Assembly: GCA_026874595.1 (NCBI GenBank)
Contig: CM049316.1
Location: forward strand, 56,055,676 to 56,119,675
DNA from: Sipunculus nudus
Taxonomy: Eukaryota; Annelida; Sipuncula; Golfingiida; Sipunculidae
Direction of reading: 5' to 3'
DNA: 64,000 bases
The notes under the pieces are model-generated. The model ran no database searches and was not told where the DNA came from. It saw nothing but the letters and a program-made list of their open reading frames with translations. This document shows, piece after piece, positions 9,700-19,000 of this stretch. Made by a program: the position numbers and the translations under genes. Positions within the stretch are counted from its first letter, which is position 1. Every line of letters begins with the position of its first letter.

Positions 9700-10890
9700 A
9701 TGGGACACACGACATTTCAGGTAGCCACTGGCCTAGCTGCGTCGATCGCCTGCATGGCTGCGGGGATCATCAGCGCTCTACACTTGTGGCACCCTGGGTG
9801 GTGGCCGGAGGACGACCACTGCGGTTGCATTTATTTACGCTCTGGACGCAACGCCTCTATGGAACCTTACTTTTTGCCACAAACCGCATACCCGACAAGC
9901 GCCTGCTGGTTGAGACGCCCACGTAGACTCAGGTGTACTGTCGGCATATTACTTTGCAATGAGAACGCGTCACCTGTTCCTACCACTGATTCGTCAGGTC
10001 GACCCCCGGAACGCCTTGTTGCGGCCTATGACGAGCTGCTGCAGGAGATGTTGTTTGACGCTGTGTGCTTCCCACTTGTGGGTCTATGTTTGTTCGTTGT
10101 TTTGAGCATGCACTTGCGCAACGCTGCGCATAAACTGCATGTAGCTCACATCCGTATCATGGATGGTCTTCGTGAAAAAGCACAACAGAAACTTGCAGAA
10201 AAAACAACAGCTTGTAACGACAACCCAGCCGTCCCCGGAGGCCACAACCCAAAATCCGATGTATCGCGTCCGCGCTTCACGTATGCGGAACCGAATCTCG
10301 TAGTGCCGCCGACACAGGGCGAAAAACTCGATGAGAAACCTGCCATTCTCGACGGAGTGGACTCAATGGAAGCCGTTGTGTCCGAGGAAGCCGACCGGTA
10401 CTTGCACACGGGCACCGATGAACCTCCTCCGCCGTATTCCCAGTTTGAATTCACCGGGTTCCACTGGCCGATCGGGAAAAATGACCGAAAGAGCGTGTCC
10501 ACACGACACAGACACAACAAGTTGGTCTGTTCCGGCGCGTGCGGAGCTTTGCATGCCATGGTTATATTTCTCACTGTGGCCTGTTTGATGGGGACGTATT
10601 CATCCCATCGCCTACGTTCCTGTGACGCGTTCGTCCCCCAGTTTGCGTACTGGCACGCAGGCGTCTTAAGCGCGGGGTGTTGGGTGATGTTGTATTACGT
10701 GTCACTTTTGGTGGAGCGCTGTGGCATTTGTCGGCGCAGTGGGAAACACTCTGACGGTGACTGTTACGTGTGCGAATCGTGTTGCTCACGTATAATCAGC
10801 AAGATTATTTGCACGATCCTGACGCTTTCTGTGCTAGCAGGTTTGGGGTACGTGTTATACACGTACGTGATAAAGCCAAGGGTAGCATGA
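9700..10890 (+). CDS. Multi-pass membrane protein with PPxY motif (396 aa)
   Basis: Not recognised by family. Start taken at the ATG at 9700; the frame opens earlier only through a GTG. Residues 4-27 form a hydrophobic N-terminal segment, followed by an ectodomain-like stretch with Cys and Trp residues (HPGWWPEDDHCGC) and two N-x-S sites (NAS). A second membrane segment lies at about 116-137 (FPLVGLCLFVVLSMHL), then a soluble loop of about 140 residues containing EPPPPYSQF (PPPPY at 242-246), a classical PPxY late-domain/WW-ligand motif. Three further hydrophobic segments follow (about 286-303, 315-336 and 366-388), with a Cys-rich knot CGICRR...CYVCESCC between the last two. PPxY motifs recruit NEDD4-type ubiquitin ligases and ESCRT factors, so a budding or receptor down-regulation role is plausible but inferred. 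Confidence 0.65.
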   Translation: MGHTTFQVATGLAASIACMAAGIISALHLWHPGWWPEDDHCGCIYLRSGRNASMEPYFLPQTAYPTSACWLRRPRRLRCTVGILLCNENASPVPTTDSSGRPPERLVAAYDELLQEMLFDAVCFPLVGLCLFVVLSMHLRNAAHKLHVAHIRIMDGLREKAQQKLAEKTTACNDNPAVPGGHNPKSDVSRPRFTYAEPNLVVPPTQGEKLDEKPAILDGVDSMEAVVSEEADRYLHTGTDEPPPPYSQFEFTGFHWPIGKNDRKSVSTRHRHNKLVCSGACGALHAMVIFLTVACLMGTYSSHRLRSCDAFVPQFAYWHAGVLSAGCWVMLYYVSLLVERCGICRRSGKHSDGDCYVCESCCSRIISKIICTILTLSVLAGLGYVLYTYVIKPRVA

Positions 10891-10915
10891 TGATATACAC
10901 GTACCGCTATGAACC

Positions 10916-11761
10916 ATGACGACGGACGTTCTCGCGAGGCATGCAAAGACTGATACTGATCAGGACATGTCAGGTGTTGTCGATCCGTCGCAGAAAGGTG
11001 ACAAGTACAGAAGAACTATGTCTTTCGATATCCGGAGTGGACGCACAGGTACGGTGCGCGAACCCGTGTCGCCGGGACCATCGACGAGTGAGGTCAGTCA
11101 CAACAGAGAGGTAGCAGATCTGAATGACCGATTTCGCTTGGCTTGTCGCATGACCGCTTGCACACGCCTAGCGGACGTATTGGAACACAAGGCCTTGGCG
11201 AGTGAAAGAAAATACGGGATTACGGGAAGAGCCCTGACACTCGAATGGTACCGTATGCACAAAGACGAGTTGCAGCGTGCACGTGAAATGGCAAAACGAG
11301 CGGCCGCTCAAGTCCGTCAGACCGAACATACAGACAAACAGGTTGCTAGAGAAAAAGCCTTGCGTGAGGTATATCACTCGGGATCGACGAAAAATGCATT
11401 GTACGGTGCCGTTCGGCGCAACGTTATTGACCCTGTGAAAAGGCGCATTTTTAACACCCGGATGGAACGCGGATTGACGAACACGGTTCACAAGGAGAAA
11501 AGGCGTGCCTTAAAGGAGAGAAAAAAGCAGATGTGGTTACAGCGGCTGAACGACGTGAAAGATGCATGCGCAGATATGTGGTCCAGCGATTCAGAATCGG
11601 ACGACGGTGAGGACGGCGAGGGAAGAGGACAAGGTGAAAATATGAAACTGGATGAAGAAATGGAGGAACTGTACCTTGCGCGTAATATGCCCGAACCGAT
11701 TACAGACGATCCTTGTGACAGGACCATGTGCGAAGATCGGACGGAACCGCCGCCTATATGA
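10916..11761 (+). CDS. Basic helical protein with acidic C-terminal tail (281 aa)
   Basis: Not recognised. ATG at 10916, only 25 bases after the upstream stop, so probably transcribed with or directly behind the PPxY gene. Residues 65-220 are highly charged and predicted helical, with many Arg and Lys (for example RREKRRALKERKKQ-type stretches near 190-210). Residues 222-240 are a Ser/Asp/Glu-rich segment (SDSESDDGEDGEG), a typical casein kinase II substrate pattern. Nothing suggests a membrane or secreted protein. The overall make-up fits a tegument or nuclear regulatory protein. An ATTAAA poly(A) signal follows 143 bases after the stop. Confidence 0.6.
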   Translation: MTTDVLARHAKTDTDQDMSGVVDPSQKGDKYRRTMSFDIRSGRTGTVREPVSPGPSTSEVSHNREVADLNDRFRLACRMTACTRLADVLEHKALASERKYGITGRALTLEWYRMHKDELQRAREMAKRAAAQVRQTEHTDKQVAREKALREVYHSGSTKNALYGAVRRNVIDPVKRRIFNTRMERGLTNTVHKEKRRALKERKKQMWLQRLNDVKDACADMWSSDSESDDGEDGEGRGQGENMKLDEEMEELYLARNMPEPITDDPCDRTMCEDRTEPPPI

Positions 11762-11903
11762 TACAGTATAATGATTGTGTATAAAATAACTGCAATGTTG
11801 GCACGTGTGATATATCAGACTTATATATCATCTGCGCCGAAATGTGTACCATATATGCTTTTTTTTTGCTCCGTCACAGCTCTGCATTGTATAGTGTTTT
11901 CAT

Positions 11904-11909
11904 ATTAAA
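11904..11909 (+). terminator. Poly(A) signal ATTAAA
   Basis: ATTAAA 143 bases after the stop of the 281-aa gene, in AT-rich sequence. Confidence 0.5.
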
Positions 11910-12028
11910 GATTGATGTTCCTCTGTGATTCTGTATGTACTTTAAATGTGTAAAAGATAAAGCGTGTGCGTGTATACCACAACATAATAATAGACTAAAG
12001 ACACCAACGCAACGATATGAAAACCGTC

Positions 12029-12034
12029 TTTAAT
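12029..12034 (-). terminator. Poly(A) signal ATTAAA (minus strand)
   Basis: TTTAAT on the plus strand reads ATTAAA on the minus strand, about 90 bases after the stop of the kinase-nuclease gene. Confidence 0.5.
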
Positions 12035-12124
12035 TCTGTGATAACACTTTACAAAAACATATATGTGAAATTGGGGAGGGGTGGGGGGGGGGGGGTTGCA
12101 GTGTAACGGCGGACCGCGCGAATG

Positions 12125-14749
12125 TCATCTGGTTAACCGGTGGCATATCTCGTAGTTTTCTTTTATACAATCAAACATTTTTTCTACCATCCGGTCTGTA
12201 GCTATCACGTTTGTACACACAAGAAACCTCGGCAGTGATCTCAATCCAGTCAGAGGGAACAGTTTTTTGTGCGTATGTTCTGCCAGTACCCACATGTTGT
12301 GCCAGTCGTTGTCATCAAGCAGGTCTTCTGGGATATTTTCGTTGAAAGCCGAGCAGACGATTGATTCTGTGTCTATAACGTGCCTACCCGTTGATGCGGC
12401 GATCACTCCGCATGTTCCGATCACTTGGGCTGCGTATGGGTGCAGCGGGTTGAGTATCACCCTGTTCCTAGTGCCGTTTGGCGCTTTGAGTGATGCTTCC
12501 GTGTCCTTCAGTGATGTGACGGGGGAAACCTCTGTTTGAGACTTTCGTTTGTCCGGCAGTAAGAACGGCCCTTCCACTGACGGGGCTGTGATCGTGTGAT
12601 GAAGACTGCACACCAGGTGACGTTCTGTGTCCCCGCAGTCCGTCCCCACGTTTTCGACCGTGTAGTCTAACACGTACGTGGACGTTGAGCCTCTGTGTAT
12701 GTTCAAAAACAAGTAATGATACGCAAAGGGGTGTTGGCGTACCGATAGTTGCGGCGTTTCCTTAATGAGCGCTTGCAAGCCATCTATCGACTCGTCCGTC
12801 GCACGGCAGAGGTCTGCGTCGATCTCAACGTACACGTTCCTTTCGGCGAACGGTTTCTTACGGCCTCGTTCTTCTTTACACAAGCGTGAAAAGGCCGGCA
12901 GCCGGTCCAGACCGACGTGGCTGAAGGACTTGTCAAACGCCTTCAGGTTGTATCCCTTCACGTGTGTTAGACCGCTCATGTTTGACCAATCTTTTGTTGC
13001 ACTGAAATGGCACTTCACCTCGATGAACCCTGTCATGTCTTCAAACACAGCATCAGGTGAAACGCCGAGCATAGGGTACTTCTCCTGGTCAGGGTGCAAG
13101 ACCAGGCCCGTGCTCTTAAGCTGCCCGAAGCCGATCACGTCACGCAGTATGTCGATCACGATCGGTTCGAAAAGCAAACCGTGTGCCATAGGGTTCGTCG
13201 CTGCTGCGGCTGAGGACCGTGCAGCTTCACAGACGCTTTCGGGTGTTTTCCATAGTTTGTAAAAACTATTGAGCATGACAGATTGTGACTTACATATGAA
13301 CCTTTGCATGTGCGATGCTGTGACGCGCCCCAACCTCCAGTACCACCAGTACCAGTTCGATGTCTGGCCTGTTGTGAGCATGGCAAGGCTGCCCAGAGCG
13401 CCCTTCAAAAGAGCTTGTGCTTCTTCTGTGGGAACATCTGTCTCAAGTGTGGCAGCGTCTGTGGCGGACAGCGTCTGCTTGAGGTCAGCGGTGGTAGCCA
13501 TCGAGAGCGTATTGCAGAGGCGTCGCCATTCTTCAGCGTGAGGATTTGAGTGGAACCGGGGGTCGCATGGTTCTCGCACGCTGTGCCGACACTTTTCTGT
13601 CCACACATCCTGTGTTTGACACCTGCATCCCGGAGCTGTGACGTGAGCATCACTGGGACTGCCGCCATCGATACATCGACGGATGTCTCTGTAGGTCGTC
13701 TTGTCCACGCGGCACCTGGAGCACGGCTGGAGACACCCGCTGACAATGACAGATGCCTGCTGCACACTGAGCGCGGCATCAGCTTGTGTGGCCTTCACCC
13801 GGTAGAATTCACGGCATGTTGCTGCGGTTCTGTAGACGCGTCTTGTGTCCTGCCATTGCGGCCAAAACAGGTAATCGGCGTTTCGATGTCTTTCCTCGGA
13901 ACTTGAAACTGACAGCCAGCACGCCCGAGGGCGGTAGACAGCAAACCCCACATGTTCCGTCTCGTTGTTTAACGAATGGTGCAGCAAACCCACTATTATG
14001 ACACCTAAGGCCCACAGGTCTGCATTCTTGCCCACATCGGGTGTGAGGTGGGGGCGCAGCCGTGAAAAAAGCTCTGGAGCTCGGGATGTCCAATAGATGG
14101 TCGGGTCCCACAGACGTTTGCTGAAAGGGCAGACGTGGTTGGGCATCAGGTCCTCTTGTGGACATGCGGCGTTACCGAAATCGATAATTTTGACATCGGG
14201 TGGCATGCACCATTTTTTTTTCAACATAACGTTCTTTGCAGACAGATCAAAATGGAAAACCCCCAGATCGTGCAGGTGCAGAACACCTTCGGACGCTTTA
14301 GACGCGACCGTCCAAGCCAGGTCGTCGTCGTACAGGCACGAATGCATGAACGTGTGCAACGTCATATCCATGCGTTGGGACACCAACAGCTCGGTTATCG
14401 GCGACACTTCTGATCCAATGCGATAGGCCTTCCCTGTCAAAGCCTCCACCACGTCCGCGAACAGTTTGTGTTTACGCGCGTTTTCTTGCAACAAAACGAG
14501 GTCTTCATTGACACCTTTCGCCTTCAAATGTTCCATAATGTTTAACTCGTGTTTTGCGTGTTTCGTTTGGCATATTTTAAACACGTGGTCCGTGTCCGTA
14601 TGTAAGTACACGTGCCCGTATGTACCACTGCCTATACGCTCTAAGCCCCGTCGTTTTAGTTCTTCAGGTTTCAATAGCTCTACTTTTCGATGAGGGTTAA
14701 TTGGCGTGTCACCGAGATCCGACATGGTTTCTCTGCACAAGAGGTCCAT
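12125..14749 (-). CDS. Protein kinase fused to alkaline-exonuclease-like domain (UL13 + UL12 type)
   Basis: An 874-residue protein with two enzyme domains. The N-terminal third is a Ser/Thr kinase: glycine loop GSGTYG at 40-45, Lys58 in VFKIC, probable helix-C Glu68, catalytic loop HFDLSAKN at 166-173 (Asp168, Asn173) and DFG at 190-192, all intact. The C-terminal part is a PD-(D/E)xK nuclease of the YqaJ/lambda-exonuclease/herpesvirus alkaline nuclease type: LGRVTASHMQRF, then Glu528 in GLLFEP, Asp566 in GVSPDA and Glu577-Val-Lys579 in FIEVKC. The kinase probably phosphorylates viral and nuclear proteins; the nuclease should process replication intermediates. In herpes simplex, UL13 (kinase) and UL12 (nuclease) are separate neighbours on the same strand in this order. 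About 250 residues between the domains, with CxxC motifs, are unassigned. I see no frameshift. The ATG at 14749 starts the frame; Met9 is an alternative. Confidence 0.85.
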   Translation of the reverse strand: MDLLCRETMSDLGDTPINPHRKVELLKPEELKRRGLERIGSGTYGHVYLHTDTDHVFKICQTKHAKHELNIMEHLKAKGVNEDLVLLQENARKHKLFADVVEALTGKAYRIGSEVSPITELLVSQRMDMTLHTFMHSCLYDDDLAWTVASKASEGVLHLHDLGVFHFDLSAKNVMLKKKWCMPPDVKIIDFGNAACPQEDLMPNHVCPFSKRLWDPTIYWTSRAPELFSRLRPHLTPDVGKNADLWALGVIIVGLLHHSLNNETEHVGFAVYRPRACWLSVSSSEERHRNADYLFWPQWQDTRRVYRTAATCREFYRVKATQADAALSVQQASVIVSGCLQPCSRCRVDKTTYRDIRRCIDGGSPSDAHVTAPGCRCQTQDVWTEKCRHSVREPCDPRFHSNPHAEEWRRLCNTLSMATTADLKQTLSATDAATLETDVPTEEAQALLKGALGSLAMLTTGQTSNWYWWYWRLGRVTASHMQRFICKSQSVMLNSFYKLWKTPESVCEAARSSAAAATNPMAHGLLFEPIVIDILRDVIGFGQLKSTGLVLHPDQEKYPMLGVSPDAVFEDMTGFIEVKCHFSATKDWSNMSGLTHVKGYNLKAFDKSFSHVGLDRLPAFSRLCKEERGRKKPFAERNVYVEIDADLCRATDESIDGLQALIKETPQLSVRQHPFAYHYLFLNIHRGSTSTYVLDYTVENVGTDCGDTERHLVCSLHHTITAPSVEGPFLLPDKRKSQTEVSPVTSLKDTEASLKAPNGTRNRVILNPLHPYAAQVIGTCGVIAASTGRHVIDTESIVCSAFNENIPEDLLDDNDWHNMWVLAEHTHKKLFPLTGLRSLPRFLVCTNVIATDRMVEKMFDCIKENYEICHRLTR

Positions 14750-14865
14750 GATCTATAAGATCACGGGTTCGGATTTGTCGTATGCAAGGAACACCGGCCC
14801 TCTCTTCGTGCTCCCTTGAGAATGTGTTCCTGAATGGTACATGACCCGTATGTTATCGGTATATA

Positions 14866-14873
14866 TTTATATA
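14866..14873 (-). promoter_or_regulatory. TATA box for the kinase-nuclease gene
   Basis: TATATAAA on the minus strand, inside a longer AT-rich run (14860-14875), about 115 bases before the ATG at 14749. Confidence 0.5.
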
Positions 14874-14926
14874 TGGAATGTGGTTTTTTATATATATCAT
14901 GACGTATCGCGGGTCACATGATGCAT

Positions 14927-16030
14927 TCAGGAGCGCTGAACAGCAGGCAATGATGCGCATGCGTGATGTTTTTTCACTGCTCTTTGCGGCTGTGTAATCT
15001 GGCCACTGGGGTCGCATACATCAGATGCTCCGGGAGATTCTTGCGAACACATGCGGTTTGTTTTTACATCTGGCGCGCACAGGTTCATACGACTGCTCGG
15101 CAGCGGGACCGCACCTTTTAGATTAGCATCTAGCATCGTGTTCACAGCTTCTTCCTGTGCCTCTGCCAAAAACTGATGGCTCATTATATCGCGGGCTGCA
15201 CTGACTGCACGTTCAGCATCCGGAACAACGTCCCCGCTTGCGTCACCTTCAGAGCTGTATAAAGCTTTTGCCAGGTCCACACAGACTTTCGTTGCTTCGT
15301 CACGTTTAGCCATCTTTGCTTTGTTAATGAACAACAGGTAGGAACTGACAACAGTCTTCAACATGTTGGACTGACGGTCGGACGCTTTTTTAGAGTGCCT
15401 TTTCACATCAGCCAGAAGCACCTCGGCTGATCTCAGTTCTCGCTTAGCCGCGCTCCAGTTGGCCTCGTCGTCTTGGTGGTCCTTCGTCCTGGGCCACGTT
15501 TCTGCAGCTGCCCCAGGAGGACAGTCCGTGGTTGCAGCAGATACTCCTTCGCGTACAAAGTGCCGGCGGTTTGCCTCAAGTATTTCCCAGCTTTCACGTT
15601 GGACAAGGTCCCGCAAGGTTGTGACACGCCTTTCCAATGCCCTGATCATATCGTCTATATTCCGTTTGTTGTTTTCGCACTCTGTCAGTCCGTAAACCGC
15701 GGCGTCGACGAAATTCTTGCTGAGAGGGTTGCACTCGTCAACCTCCCGTGATACATCGTCCAGGTGTAAGAGCTGCTTGAACATATCAACTTGAGCCCCG
15801 TGGCGCTCCTTGTCTCTGGCTGAGAGGTCCGAATCACCGTCTGACACGCGGTCGGCTGCGGCGTCCTTTTCACGCTCCCTGTTCACACTGTCTGCGAGTT
15901 CCAGAAAGCCGTCAACACCCAACGAGTAAAGACTTTCGAGCCATGGGTCCGCATCCCCTCCCGGGTGCCTGTTCCGGACCATAAGGTCGAATGTGAAACT
16001 ATCAAACCTACCCTGGACACTTTCTCCCAT
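14927..16030 (-). CDS. Unknown helical protein (367 aa), head-to-head with primase
   Basis: Not recognised. The frame is open up to an ATG at 16141, but that would overlap the primase start at 16055; the ATG at 16030 (MGESVQGRF) leaves a 24-base gap between the two genes and is preferred. Residues 40-300 are rich in Glu, Arg, Lys and Ala and look largely alpha-helical, with coiled-coil-like stretches (ALERRVTTLRDLVQRESWEILEA and AKRELRSAEVLLADVKRH, each shortened here by context). The C-terminal 60 residues are Ser/Pro-rich and low in structure. No catalytic motif or membrane segment was seen. Divergence from the primase gene makes a shared promoter, and perhaps a replication-related role, possible; that is inference. 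Confidence 0.6.
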   Translation of the reverse strand: MGESVQGRFDSFTFDLMVRNRHPGGDADPWLESLYSLGVDGFLELADSVNREREKDAAADRVSDGDSDLSARDKERHGAQVDMFKQLLHLDDVSREVDECNPLSKNFVDAAVYGLTECENNKRNIDDMIRALERRVTTLRDLVQRESWEILEANRRHFVREGVSAATTDCPPGAAAETWPRTKDHQDDEANWSAAKRELRSAEVLLADVKRHSKKASDRQSNMLKTVVSSYLLFINKAKMAKRDEATKVCVDLAKALYSSEGDASGDVVPDAERAVSAARDIMSHQFLAEAQEEAVNTMLDANLKGAVPLPSSRMNLCAPDVKTNRMCSQESPGASDVCDPSGQITQPQRAVKKHHACASLPAVQRS

Positions 16031-16054
16031 CGCAACAACGAAGCGCAGTGGAAA

Positions 16055-19000
16055 ATGGCACAGCTGAAGCACCCCTGCCAGCAACTGTTTCCACGCTGGC
16101 ATCCTGACTGTGAACTCACCGTATGGGTGAAACCTGCCCATTACGCCAAACTGACAGATCTTCTAATAAGTACGGTGTACCCGGACGTGTACGACGGCAT
16201 TTCAGAAGGCGAAGGACAAGGGCCGGAACACGTGTGGACGAGGTCATGCGTGAGCCCGCCGCAGTGGCGCGCACTCTTACTCTTTGACCACTTAGCTGCG
16301 GAAAATACATACCTGTCATCAAACGGAGACATGGGAAAAGGGGGAACGCGTGGGGAATCACGTGCGTGCAATAGTTTGTCTCCTGCCCGTCCCGTGAACG
16401 TCGTCTTCGCCATTTTGACAAACAAACATGAGATCCCACGGGGGCAGACCGCTACAGCTGCATGCACCGTAACACTGCTTCCCGTTTTAGTTCTACGTAA
16501 TGTACCTAGAACTTTTATCGTTGGCAATTCACTTTATCCGTCTGACGAGATCCGCCGGTGGGTGTGCAAGGCAAGTTCCGTCCACTTCGTGTTAAAGCAC
16601 GTGTCGCGCTTTTACCTGCCGCCGGCCCTTTCCGGTGCGGCCTCGCAATGCCCCACTGACACACACGTGTACGAAACCCTCTGTAAGCGGTTGTACATTG
16701 ACCGTGTGTGGGATGTCCAGCACAGGGCGTCCATCGACACGGATTCATCCTTTGCCTCGTTAATCACACACAGGGATATCACCCACGTGTCTGTCGTTGC
16801 GCTTCTACAACTGCACGTGTTCTCCATGCGACCTCTACAAAAAGCAGACGGGGCGGGCAGCATGTCTGTCAACGTGAAGTTGTGGGCGATGTGGTCAGAC
16901 TGGCTGGAAGGGCAAGGCGTGAAAGCCCACAACCCCTTCGACATGCATCCCTGTCTGACTGAACGGTCCTTGGAAGACGGATCCCTGCACGGCCTCTCTT
17001 CTTCGAACGCCTACGGGTACGAGGGGCTCGTCCATTTTGTGGAGTTTGTGCGGTGGTGGTACGGATTCAACACGCATGTAGAAATGTGCCAGCACCAAAC
17101 GATCTCGGCCGTGATTGCAAACATTTCGTGGATGAGGATCCACGTGGCCACCGTGGTGCGTAAGATCATGGAAGCATTCGGACAAAGCCCCATCTACACA
17201 CGGCCGCCAGTGCACCCCATGTGCCCCGCGATTTGGACACTGGCCGTCTCGGACAATTGCCGACAGTGCAAACGGCAGGCGGAATATGAAATTCGTTTGC
17301 AGCTTGATAAGGTGATGCCACTGTTGGAGCGGTGCAAGCTGGGACGGTACATGCGGGATGTGCTATGCGCTGTGTTCTCAGACACACCCCTTGACGTAGC
17401 TCAGGCTAAGCTAAAACGTTACGACCCGGCCGTCGTGCACTGGGGGTTGGATTCTGTCGGCGGTCACGACAGCAGTGTAACGCGCACCACAGCCTTGTCC
17501 ATCAAGAACCAACACGCTCTAAAACAGCTGGCTGTTTCAAATTGGAACGCTGTTTACAGAAATGTGACAGATGTCCCGTCTCCACATTTTTCGAGACTTG
17601 CGGATTGTGTTACATTTGTGTCCCAACATGCATTACAGCAAGGGAGCGACGGCGGTCGGTTCAGGAACTACGCCCGTTTTCTCCCAGCGTTGTCGCGCCC
17701 CGTCAAGACGTCGGGAGGTTTCGTCCCAGTCTGCACCGACCGCCGGTTATGGAGGGCTTCCAAGGATTACGCTGGGATTACCGCACGGGTGAAGGCAGCC
17801 CTCGCGGAAGTGGAGAGGAGACGCGTCAGTGGAATGCCAAGCGACACAGGCGCGGAAGCCCGTGTCCAGTACGCGATGTCTGTCGCACGGGCTTATCCTG
17901 GACTGCATGTGTGTGATGTACTGTCTTACCTTTACCACATGGACATGAAACAGGCCTTGTGCGTGGTTGGGCGATCCGATTACGACACCGTGCGCCTGAA
18001 CGAGTTAGGAGGATCTTTGCACGTGAAAGTGGACCCCGTACTGAGTTTGTTTTCCGTCATGTTCGACGTAGACATGACATACAGGACACAATATGACGCT
18101 CCAACCCTGTCAGAAGTGTACGCTATTGCGAGGGCTTTGTACACATCCGTCATGGGTCTCGTTGGGTCTGTGCGTGTGGCACTGGGACCAGAGAAAACGG
18201 ACACAGAATCTGCAGCCGCTTCCGTTTTGACGAAGGGCGCCCATGGAAAATCCGAACTTGAATCGTACATGGCCACACACCCAGACATACTTGGAAGCAG
18301 GTTGTTCGTATACATGTCAAACTCGCTGCCCCCGTGTTGCGCCGTGTACGATGAAAACCCTTCGCAGGTACCAAGCCGTGCAAACATGAGACCGTTGGAT
18401 GACAACCGTCGCGTGAGCGCAGACGAAGATAACCTGCTGCGCACGCTCACCGAACTGCAGCGGACACGGTCGCTCAGGGTGGTCGTGCAGCTCCCGCCTA
18501 ACGTTTGTTTCGAATCAGCCGAAGCTTTCCTCTCGTATCAAGACATGCTTTTTGGATTTTTGAGGGCCGATGAGAGTTTGCGGCCGTTGGTCCACAGGTT
18601 GGGGAAAGAGGCTAACTTAGAACGGTTTATAGACATGGCCGTCTTCAGGGGCCAGTGCCGCATGCCACATTCCGGTAAAGCCGACGGTAGTCAACCGTTC
18701 GACCCCCTGACCGTGGTACCGACCCTGTGCCACGGTTCCGACCCGGATGTCATGCGCGAAACGTGCCTGCGCAACCACTTGGACCCAACTGTTGGACTGA
18801 TGCACAAGGACCCGTTTCCGGCTATGCACTCGAACGAACACCTGAAAAGAGGTCTGGTGATCAAGCAGCGTGGACGCTCGGGTTTGTCTGTGTCGTCATT
18901 TTTACGCAACTGCCCAACAAACGGCCCGGATGCCCCTGTACATGCAGTGGACCAAATGGCTATGCGGGTGGTTGAAAGCACGCGCGAGCAGGACAAGTTT

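Larger units (their letters stand above)
11762..12124. other. Intergenic, tail-to-tail, AT-rich with a poly-G tract
   Basis: This 363-base gap separates two converging genes. It holds poly(A) signals for both strands (11904 and 12029) and a run of 13 G at 12083-12095 preceded by GGGGAGGGG, which could form a G-quadruplex. No gene is seen. Confidence 0.6.

Noticed and set aside
9700-10890. Claudin or tetraspanin homologue
   Set aside because: The W..C..C-like ectodomain hint is too weak; the loop lengths and the long cytosolic segment do not fit either family.
14850-14925. AT-rich stretch as a replication origin
   Set aside because: It has TATA-like runs but no inverted repeats or origin-binding sites that I can recognise; a promoter for the kinase-nuclease gene explains it.
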